A stretch of 5,760 nucleotides of DNA, taken from contig CAYQAS010000183.1 in assembly GCA_964415525.1 (NCBI GenBank), positions 1-5,760 of the forward strand, given 5' to 3'. The notes beneath the pieces were generated by a model that was not told where the DNA came from, made no database searches, and worked only from the letters and a program-made list of their open reading frames with translations. Shown piece after piece: positions 1 to 5,110 of this stretch (its first letter is position 1; each line of letters starts with the position of its first letter). Origin of the DNA: CAZPUI01 sp964415525. Lineage in GTDB: Bacteria > Acidobacteriota > Holophagae > Holophagales > Holophagaceae. The translations under genes and the position numbers were made by a program.

Positions 1-44
1 AGGCCCGAGGCGACGAGGCAGAGGAGGGTCGGGGTGAGCTTCAT
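1..44 (-). CDS. Start of an exported protein (partial, cut by the left edge)
   Basis: Only the first 14 codons and part of the next are inside the window. They read MKLTPTLLCLVASGL: a positive residue at position 2 followed by a hydrophobic run, as at the start of a Sec signal peptide. No lipobox cysteine is reached before the edge (the only Cys, residue 9, is inside the hydrophobic run), so lipoprotein versus signal peptidase I substrate cannot be decided. The ATG is supported by GAGGGAG six bases upstream (51-57). This SD overlaps the TGA of the preceding large gene (56-58), and only 11 bases separate the two genes, so they very likely form an operon with coupled translation. The product cannot be named. 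Confidence 0.7.
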   Translation of the reverse strand, partial: MKLTPTLLCLVASG

Positions 45-50
45 GGCAGA

Positions 51-57
51 CTCCCTC
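51..57 (-). promoter_or_regulatory. Ribosome binding site overlapping the upstream stop codon
   Basis: GAGGGAG on the minus strand lies six bases before the ATG at 44 and shares bases with the TGA stop of the large gene. It fixes the start of the partial downstream gene and suggests translational coupling, because ribosomes ending on the large gene stop directly on this site. Confidence 0.6.
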
Positions 58-3000
58 ACATGTCCAGGTGGGCGGTCACGGAACCGCTGAAGAGGCCGCC
101 GAGCACCCTGTAGTGGATGGCCACCGCACCCGAAAGGGTCGGGCTGCCGGGGATCTGGAACGCCAGGTTGGCCCCGATGCTGCCGCTGAAGATCGTGACG
201 CGGTAGGTCTTCCAGAACGTCTCGAACCTCATGCCGAAGGCGGCTCCGCCTTCTGCGCTGAGAGTTCCCAGGAAATGCGGATTCTTATCGGCGTCGATCT
301 CGATGATCAGATCACCCCGGGCGTTGAGCCACGCATTGCCCCAGATGATCCCGAAGTCGGCTTCCTTGCTGTAGCTGAAGGCCGCACCGGCGCCAAAGGT
401 GGCTCCGCCGCCCTGGAAGTCGGCGGTCATGTAGCCCGAGGCGTCCCAGGCGTTCTTGATGCGCACCTGGATGGGGGCTTCCTTGGTGCCGATGTGGACG
501 AACTGCTTGTCCGGTGCGAAATGCAGTTCCACCTGGCCCATGGGGCGCAGCAGGCCGCCGTAGAGGTTCAGGTCGGCGGTGAGTACGGCGTCGAAGGCAT
601 TGGGGTTGCGGGTGAAGCGGATGTCCGCGGTGACCTGGTTGTCGCTGGGTTGCTGGTCGCGGCCCGAGAAGAGCCAGCCCTTGCCCTGCAGCAGGGTCGT
701 GAGGTTTTGACTCACGTAGAGGTCCAGTCCGCCGTGGAACGTGAACTGGTCAGAGGTTCCCGCATCAACCCCGGCCATGATGGCCAGGCCGAGGCTCTGG
801 TCGGGCTTGCCCTTGATTTCCGTCGTGTTGCGGATCTCGTCCGGCAGGAAGTTCTGGGCCAAGCCGCCCGCGAGGCCGTAGATCTCCAGGTTCGGTGCCA
901 CGGGCACGCCGCCGCCGGGAGCCTCGAAGTGTCCCAGGGCGTAGAAGTAGGGGAAGTAGCCCGCGCCCTGGTAGCTGCGCCCGAAGCGCATGCCCGCGTC
1001 CAGGCCGAAGGGCGTATCGCCCATGTTGACCTTGAGGGCGCCGGTGCCCAGGAAATAGGCATCGCTCACTTGGTCCCCGGCGGTCTCCACCTGGAAGCCC
1101 AGGGAGGCCTTCAGGGAGCCGAGGGACGCCACGCTCTGGTCCACGTCGAAGAGCTTCTCCAGCTCCATGGCGCCCTGGGTCTCATCGTCCTTGGCGGTGG
1201 TGAAGAGGACGCGGTTGTAGGAAACGGGGAGGATCGGATTGATCTCGAAATCCCCGCCGAGGCCGACGTAGAAGCGGCCGTCCCCGGTCACGCCGTAGCC
1301 GCTCTCGCCGAGGCCGAAGGGGAAGCCCCAGAGGTTCACGTGGGGGCGGTCCTGCAGGGCGCTCCAACGGGAGCCCTTGAAGTCGAGGCTGAGGGGCTCC
1401 TTGCTGCCCTCGATCCCGGCGCCGCTGGCTTCCAGCACCAGGTGATCGAAGGCGATGGAGGGCAGGGCGGCCCCGGCAACGGCGAAGTCGAAGCGCCCCG
1501 TAAGGTCCAGGTTGGTGGGATTGAGGCGGGCGGCGTCCAGCACCATGGTCACGCCCACGAGACGCGTCTTGAGGCCCATGGGGCCGCTCGGCGTCTGGGT
1601 GTCCACCTCAATCTGTTCCGCGCCGTTCTGCGTGAGCTTGAAGCGCACGGGGGGCTTGAAGTCCTTCAGCAGCGGTTCGGCAGTGAGGTCCATCTGGGCC
1701 TTCACCTCGGGGCCGTGCAGCAGGGCGCCTTCCACGAAGCGAAGCTCAAAGGGCTCCATGCGAACCGGGGCGATGTGGAGGTTCACCAGCTTGGAAGCGA
1801 GGTTCACCGCCACCGCGCCGCTGAAGCTGCCATTGCCTTCGAAACGGCCCGCCTTGCCCGCCACCAGCACGGGGTTGCGATCCCAGGAGGGCGTGAAGGT
1901 GGACAGTTCCGTGGGCAGACCGAGGTGGAAGCTCGAGAGATGCACGCCCATCCAGCCATCCGGCAGGCCTTCGGGCGAGTGCTCGGTGCTGAAGTCGCAC
2001 AGCAGGCTCGAGAAGATGGCGTAGACCTTGTAGGCGCCGACCTCCGCGGGCTTCTTGAGCGGGCCCCCCGTGACGTAGAGGCCGTCGTTCAGGGCCGCAG
2101 GAGCCTCCACGAAACGGGTCTCAAATGCCTGGTTCGGACCCCAGCGCAGGGCGCCGGTGAGGGTTGTCCCCTCTGAGACCACGACGCCCTTCTCCACCCG
2201 GGCAACCCCGCGTTCCAGCTCGAGTCGGTAGGCGGTGAGTCCCGAAGGATGCAGGGTGGCGTTGGGCAGGCTGAACGTGCCGGTGAAGCCTTCCCAGGCT
2301 TTCTCGAGGCTCACCACCTTTGGGGAGGGCTTGCGGACGGCCGCCATGCGGCTGGCAGTTGGCTTCGGGGCCGCCGCCGGGGGGATGTGGCCACGAAGAT
2401 GGACAGGGAGCGCCTCGGACCGGTACGGCTGGTCCGTCGCTCCCACGCGGCAGAAGACCTGGAGCGGGAACTGCAGGCGGGTCGGGCCACCCAGGAGGGG
2501 TGTCCCCCGCTCGAAGCCAAGGGCCACCGAGTTCATCACCCAGGTCTGCCCCTTGTGGAGCAGCGGCAGGTTGGAAGCCAGATTCGGGGCGAGGGTGCCG
2601 CTGCCGGTGAGGAGGGCGCTTTCGAAGGTGACGGTCCCGCCCTCCAGCTTGATCTCGGCGCCGGTCACGCCGTGCCGCACCGGGGGATCGATGACGACTT
2701 CCAGGTTGCCCTTGAGCTTGACGCTGGAGGGACTGAACGCGACTTCCGCTGCCAGAAGCGTGGCCTCGAAGGGCCCTTCCGCCAGGGTGAGATCCCCCGG
2801 CGTGAGGGTTCCGGTGAGGCCTTGGTGTGTGAGGGTCAACGGGGCGAGATCCAACTGGAGGCCCGCCAGGGTGGCGGTGCCTTCTACCCGGCTGCCCTTG
2901 TCGGACAGCACCAAACGGGTGAGCTGGCAATTCCAGCCGTGAAGGTCCCCGGTGACATCCTTCAGGGCTTCATCCAGGGTGCCTTCGGCGGTGGTCCCCT

Positions 3001-3286
3001 TCAGGGTCAGGCCTTTGAAGGTCAACTTGCGGAGGCCGAGGGGCGCGGGAAGTTCGAACAGGGCATTGCCGCTGAACTTCTCCGGTGTGGCATCACCGTC
3101 GGGGTCCACACGGGTCGCCTTGAAGCCGCCCAGGTGGAAGAACTCCACCTGCATCTTCGGCGTCAGGACCGCTTCCACCAGCTTGGTGCCGACCTTCTTG
3201 AGGACCTCCGCCGCCTGGGGCGGCACCTGCGACTGGACGGGAAGCAGAAAGGCGAGGCCGACAAGGGCCAGGGTACGTCGTGCCAT
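56..3286 (-). CDS. Very large secreted beta-rich protein of unknown function
   Basis: This is a 1076-residue protein I cannot assign to a named family. Residues 1-19 form a Sec signal peptide (MARR, then a hydrophobic run, likely cleavage after VQS). No cysteine follows the cleavage region, so it is not a lipoprotein. Residues about 40-300 are short alternating hydrophobic/polar strands rich in Leu, Thr and Gly, loosely like AsmA- or beta-helix-type proteins. Residues 301-325 are a Pro/Ala/Lys linker. Residues about 330-640 resemble the first part. Residues about 640-1076 change to Gly- and aromatic-rich strands (GLGGDF at 675, YGLAGGLA at 803, VLGGLFSGSV at 1061). From memory these recall the C-termini of large secreted Bacteroidota proteins and DUF6603-like proteins, but this is weak. 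The last residue is Met, not the aromatic typical of BAM-folded barrels. The start is supported by GGGAGG five bases upstream. Only three cysteines occur (120, 279, 430). A periplasmic, outer-membrane or secreted scaffold role is inference. Confidence 0.85.
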   Translation of the reverse strand: MARRTLALVGLAFLLPVQSQVPPQAAEVLKKVGTKLVEAVLTPKMQVEFFHLGGFKATRVDPDGDATPEKFSGNALFELPAPLGLRKLTFKGLTLKGTTAEGTLDEALKDVTGDLHGWNCQLTRLVLSDKGSRVEGTATLAGLQLDLAPLTLTHQGLTGTLTPGDLTLAEGPFEATLLAAEVAFSPSSVKLKGNLEVVIDPPVRHGVTGAEIKLEGGTVTFESALLTGSGTLAPNLASNLPLLHKGQTWVMNSVALGFERGTPLLGGPTRLQFPLQVFCRVGATDQPYRSEALPVHLRGHIPPAAAPKPTASRMAAVRKPSPKVVSLEKAWEGFTGTFSLPNATLHPSGLTAYRLELERGVARVEKGVVVSEGTTLTGALRWGPNQAFETRFVEAPAALNDGLYVTGGPLKKPAEVGAYKVYAIFSSLLCDFSTEHSPEGLPDGWMGVHLSSFHLGLPTELSTFTPSWDRNPVLVAGKAGRFEGNGSFSGAVAVNLASKLVNLHIAPVRMEPFELRFVEGALLHGPEVKAQMDLTAEPLLKDFKPPVRFKLTQNGAEQIEVDTQTPSGPMGLKTRLVGVTMVLDAARLNPTNLDLTGRFDFAVAGAALPSIAFDHLVLEASGAGIEGSKEPLSLDFKGSRWSALQDRPHVNLWGFPFGLGESGYGVTGDGRFYVGLGGDFEINPILPVSYNRVLFTTAKDDETQGAMELEKLFDVDQSVASLGSLKASLGFQVETAGDQVSDAYFLGTGALKVNMGDTPFGLDAGMRFGRSYQGAGYFPYFYALGHFEAPGGGVPVAPNLEIYGLAGGLAQNFLPDEIRNTTEIKGKPDQSLGLAIMAGVDAGTSDQFTFHGGLDLYVSQNLTTLLQGKGWLFSGRDQQPSDNQVTADIRFTRNPNAFDAVLTADLNLYGGLLRPMGQVELHFAPDKQFVHIGTKEAPIQVRIKNAWDASGYMTADFQGGGATFGAGAAFSYSKEADFGIIWGNAWLNARGDLIIEIDADKNPHFLGTLSAEGGAAFGMRFETFWKTYRVTIFSGSIGANLAFQIPGSPTLSGAVAIHYRVLGGLFSGSVTAHLDM
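3224..3286 (-). other. Signal peptide-encoding segment of the large gene
   Basis: The first 21 codons encode a short basic N-terminus (ARR), a hydrophobic core (LALVGLAFLLPV) and a small-residue exit VQS-Q, fitting signal peptidase I cleavage after residue 19 or close to it. This shows Sec export of the 1076-residue product and supports the chosen ATG. The exact cleavage point is inferred. Confidence 0.75.
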
Positions 3287-3291
3287 GGGTT

Positions 3292-3297
3292 CCTCCC
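3292..3297 (-). promoter_or_regulatory. Strong Shine-Dalgarno site of the large gene
   Basis: GGGAGG on the minus strand, five bases (AACCC) before the ATG at 3286, is close to ideal and decides the start. Its GGG is also the end of the right arm of a 9-bp inverted repeat, so access to it may be controlled by RNA folding. Confidence 0.7.
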
Positions 3298-3338
3298 GAG
3301 AGGATGTACAGGGGTGCCCCCATATGATGCCTCTCGGG
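3295..3338 (-). promoter_or_regulatory. Inverted repeat that can mask the large gene's ribosome binding site
   Basis: In the transcript, CCCGAGAGG (3338-3330) can pair perfectly with CCUCUCGGG (3303-3295) over nine base pairs. The 26-nt loop itself contains GGGG-GCA-CCCC. The right arm ends inside the GGGAGG SD, and beyond a C/A mismatch one further C-G pair (3340/3293) covers more of it. Folding would therefore hinder ribosome entry. No ligand-binding core of a known riboswitch class is recognisable, and the transcription start is unknown, so the regulatory role is inference. Confidence 0.4.
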
Positions 3339-3347
3339 GGTGAGGCA
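3328..3347 (-). promoter_or_regulatory. Alternative hairpin competing with the SD-masking stem
   Basis: UGCCUC (3347-3342) can pair with GAGGCA (3333-3328) across an 8-nt loop, extended by a possible G-U pair. It uses the same GAGG bases (3333-3330) as the SD-masking stem, so the two folds exclude each other. With this hairpin formed, the SD at 3292-3297 is free. That is the geometry of a two-state translational switch or thermometer, but nothing here shows it is used. Confidence 0.35.
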
Positions 3348-3360
3348 CAACGGTTTCTTC

Positions 3361-3394
3361 CAAACTGGCCTCAGAATTGAGACTTGTGAGTTTG
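3361..3394. repeat. Nested inverted repeat in the intergenic gap
   Basis: CAAACT (3361-3366) is the perfect complement of AGTTTG (3389-3394), and inside it CTCA (3370-3373) pairs with TGAG (3378-3381) across a 4-base loop. There is no T-run on either side, so it is not a standard Rho-independent terminator. It may be a structural part of the leader of the large gene or a binding site; I cannot tell which. Confidence 0.3.
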
Positions 3395-3398
3395 AACC

Positions 3399-3421
3399 GG
3401 GCCGAGAAAGGAGGTCGGCCC
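3399..3421. repeat. Hairpin with 7-bp GC-rich stem in the intergenic gap
   Basis: GGGCCGA (3399-3405) and TCGGCCC (3415-3421) form a perfect seven-base-pair stem with a 9-base loop. A second small hairpin, GCTCG/CGAGC (3424-3439, 6-base loop), lies directly beside it. No U-tract follows on the minus strand (next bases GGTTCAAAC), so termination by the intrinsic mechanism is unlikely. Confidence 0.3.
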
Positions 3422-3492
3422 TCGCTCGATCACACGAGCCTTGGACGCGGGAGCCCAGGTGACACCGCACCCGATGTTTCGCGTCGCGGTTC

Positions 3493-3525
3493 CCGGCGTT
3501 TGGCTGAGGCAGACCTGAACGCCGG
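3493..3525 (-). other. Stem-loop 34 bases after the PilT-like gene, possible weak terminator
   Basis: CCGGCGTT and AACGCCGG form a perfect eight-base-pair stem with a 17-base loop, starting 34 bases after the PilT-like stop codon. The place suits a terminator or an mRNA 3'-end protector. The bases after it (GAACCGCGACG) have no T-run, so it would not be efficient as a Rho-independent terminator. Confidence 0.35.
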
Positions 3526-3559
3526 TGCCGAGATGGATGGGCTTGGAGTGGGGATTGCC

Positions 3560-5041
3560 CTACTGCTCCGTGACCTGTCCCGCCCCGCGAGGATCGAAGG
3601 GAATGCCGGCCTTCTTGCAGCCCGCAATCAGGGCGTCGCGGTCCTGGCAGCGGCGGTAGGCCTCGGAGGGGGACAGCAGGGTCTCCTGGATGAGGCGGAT
3701 GGTGGCTTCGGTGTGGCTGACCTGGCCGTAACGGCCACTCTTCATGGCGCCGGGGATGAGGTCCAGGCGGCCTTCCCTCAGGTGTCCCGCGATGGCGGGG
3801 TTGTTGAACAGGGTCTCGACGGCGGCGACCCGGCCTCCGCCATTGCGGGCATACAACGTGTGGACGAGCACGGCCCGGAGATGGTCCGCCAGGCGATTGC
3901 GGACCCAGGCGCGCTGGTCTTCCGGGAAGGAATCCAGCAACCAGTAGAAGGTGTCCAGGAGGCTGGCCGTCGGCACCTGGATGAAGACGAGGCGGCCCAT
4001 CTGGGCCCCCTGCAGGGCGAGATCGAGGGCCTCACGACTCCGCAGTTCGCCGAGGCCGAGAACGTCGGGATCCATTTGAAGGGCGGCGCGGATGGCTTTC
4101 ACCTGGCGTTGGGGATCCCGTCCGACCTCCTTCTGCCTTACGAGACCCACCTCCTTGGCCAGCTGGAATTCCGTGCTGTCCTCCACCGTGACGATCAGGG
4201 CCTTCCGGTTCTTGTTCACCAGTTCCAGCAGGCTCGCGAGGGTCGTGCTCTTGCCTGAGCCGGAGGGCCCCGCGATGAGGACCAGCCCCTTGTTCAGGTT
4301 AGCGAGGCGGCGAATGTGGGCCCCCAACCCTAGAGCCTCCGCCTCGGGCACCATGCGCGGAATCACCCGCAGGGCGACCGCGGGCCCCTGGAGGTCATGC
4401 ACGACCCGTACCCGCAGCCGGTACACGAGCCCTGGCGGTGTGAGGGCAAATTCGGTATCGATCCCGGCGCCGTAGGCATCCAGGTTCATGGGCGGCACCC
4501 AGCCCTTCAGCAGATCCTCCAGGGCCTTCGCGTTCAGGGTCGGCAGATCGTCGACCTGCTCCACGATGCCGTCCTTGCGGATGGCCACGGGCTCGTCCGC
4601 GTTCAGATAGAGGTCGCTGCCGCCCATGCCCAGCAGCCGTCGCAGGTAGGGATCCAGCTTCCCGAGACTGGCATTGGCGCTGGCCCCATCGGCCACGGTC
4701 GGGGCAGCGGGCTTGGTGCTGGCGGTACCCGCCGGGAGGTTCAACCGGGCCAGGACGATCTGGGCTCCGAATTTGGAGCGGGTGCAAATGACGTGGAAGA
4801 GACACTCATCGTAGGCGTATTCGAAGGCCACCCGCTCGCCGCGGAGGTAGTCCGTGTTGAGGGATTCGGGAATGACCTCCTTGGCCAGCCCGTCCAGCAC
4901 GGTGCCAAGCATGTCCTGGGCCATGAGGTTCTGCCGGTGTCCTCCCGGCAGTTCGATGATGGGCGGCTCGCCGGGATCCATGCGCAGGGCGATGCCGCCG
5001 CGGCTCACCAAGTGCGCCAGGAACCGGTCGATCTTGGACAT
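3560..5041 (-). CDS. Divergent PilT-family ATPase with duplicated N-terminal domain and degenerate His box
   Basis: This 493-residue secretion-superfamily ATPase is closest to PilT, the cytoplasmic pilus retraction motor (usually about 350-370 residues). Residues 128-230 are the PilT PAS-like domain (GGSDLYLNADEP at 140-150) with its arginines kept (R208, R210, R225). Residues 250-480 are the RecA-like domain: Walker A GPSGSGKST at 258-266, Asp box TVEDSTEF at 285-292 (PilT has EDPIEF), Walker B region DPDVLGLGELR with Glu at 332. The His box GRLVFIQVPT (349-358) has Arg and Pro where PilT has two histidines. The AIRNLIRE retraction motif is changed to AIAGHLRE (416-423). The C-terminal LSPSEAYRRCQDRD resembles Geobacter/Acidobacteriota PilT. 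The extra length is an N-terminal second copy of the PAS-like domain (1-100) plus an Ala/Pro/Thr linker (101-127). The start has GGGAG seven bases upstream. Family membership is clear; motor activity is doubtful, and a regulatory role is inferred. Confidence 0.9.
   Translation of the reverse strand: MSKIDRFLAHLVSRGGIALRMDPGEPPIIELPGGHRQNLMAQDMLGTVLDGLAKEVIPESLNTDYLRGERVAFEYAYDECLFHVICTRSKFGAQIVLARLNLPAGTASTKPAAPTVADGASANASLGKLDPYLRRLLGMGGSDLYLNADEPVAIRKDGIVEQVDDLPTLNAKALEDLLKGWVPPMNLDAYGAGIDTEFALTPPGLVYRLRVRVVHDLQGPAVALRVIPRMVPEAEALGLGAHIRRLANLNKGLVLIAGPSGSGKSTTLASLLELVNKNRKALIVTVEDSTEFQLAKEVGLVRQKEVGRDPQRQVKAIRAALQMDPDVLGLGELRSREALDLALQGAQMGRLVFIQVPTASLLDTFYWLLDSFPEDQRAWVRNRLADHLRAVLVHTLYARNGGGRVAAVETLFNNPAIAGHLREGRLDLIPGAMKSGRYGQVSHTEATIRLIQETLLSPSEAYRRCQDRDALIAGCKKAGIPFDPRGAGQVTEQ
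4244..4270 (-). other. Walker A (P-loop) of the PilT-like ATPase
   Basis: These codons give GPSGSGKST, residues 258-266, the nucleotide-binding loop with Lys 264 intact. PilT usually has GPTGSGKST, so the only change is Thr to Ser. ATP binding is therefore expected even though later catalytic boxes are altered. Confidence 0.9.
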
Positions 5042-5047
5042 GGACCA

Positions 5048-5053
5048 TCTCCC
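5048..5053 (-). promoter_or_regulatory. Ribosome binding site of the PilT-like gene
   Basis: GGGAGA on the minus strand lies six bases before the ATG at 5041 and sets the start. Another ATG begins at 5048 but is out of frame and overlaps the SD itself, so it is not used. The 69-bp spacer to the topoisomerase stop (5042-5110) shows no convincing -35/-10 pair; the best candidate, TTTCAT with 18 bases to GATAAC, is poor. Confidence 0.5.
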
Positions 5054-5110
5054 GGAAATGGGTGGAATCGAGGTGTTATCGGATCGTTCGCCAGCTGAAT
5101 GAAAGTGCGT

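Larger units (their letters stand above)
3287..3559. other. 273-bp non-coding gap with several inverted repeats
   Basis: No credible gene lies here: open frames crossing it have no SD and are extensions of antisense shadows. It holds the downstream stem-loop of the PilT-like gene, several smaller hairpins and the SD-masking leader of the large gene. I looked for sigma-70 boxes and a sigma-54 GG-N10-GC element on the minus strand and found none that convinces. I also saw no tRNA, no cobalamin or SAM riboswitch consensus, and no clear GEMM (c-di-GMP) core. Because of its length, the promoter for the large gene is likely here. Confidence 0.5.

Noticed and set aside
68..2176. Open frame of 702 codons on the plus strand
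   Set aside because: It lies fully antisense to the large gene, has no SD or signal peptide, and its product is a low-complexity Gly/Ala/Glu/His/Arg mixture. GC-rich third positions of the minus gene remove stop codons from this frame. The minus frame has an SD, a signal peptide and regular strand patterns.
2249..3343. Plus-strand open frame of 364 codons crossing the start of the large gene
   Set aside because: It is antisense to the large gene, with composition like the other shadow frames and no recognisable domain; it runs over the SD and leader of the real gene.
3380..3420. tRNA-like 3' end on the minus strand (GGTTCAAAC)
   Set aside because: The bases around the TTCAAA do not form a five-pair T-stem (C/A and C/C mismatches), and no matching acceptor, D-arm or anticodon arm is found.
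3493..3559. Riboswitch (cobalamin or c-di-GMP type) after the PilT-like gene
   Set aside because: Short pieces such as GCCAAACGCCGGGAACC look suggestive, but the B12 box and the GEMM core with its tetraloop receptor are not present in order.
3377..4258. Plus-strand open frame of 293 codons
   Set aside because: Most of it is antisense to the PilT-like ATPase, whose Walker motifs prove the minus frame is coding. The part in the gap has no ribosome site or domain.
3560..5041. Annotation as the type II/IV assembly ATPase (GspE/PilB)
   Set aside because: The C4 zinc-binding CxxC motifs of PilB/GspE are absent, and the end of the protein follows PilT (PAI..LREG, SPSEAY), so it belongs to the PilT side of the family.
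5042..5110. Promoter between the topoisomerase and PilT-like genes
   Set aside because: The best sigma-70 pair matches only two of six -35 bases, and the TGGC at the centre lacks GC at the -12 position for sigma-54. The PilT-like gene may be read from upstream instead.
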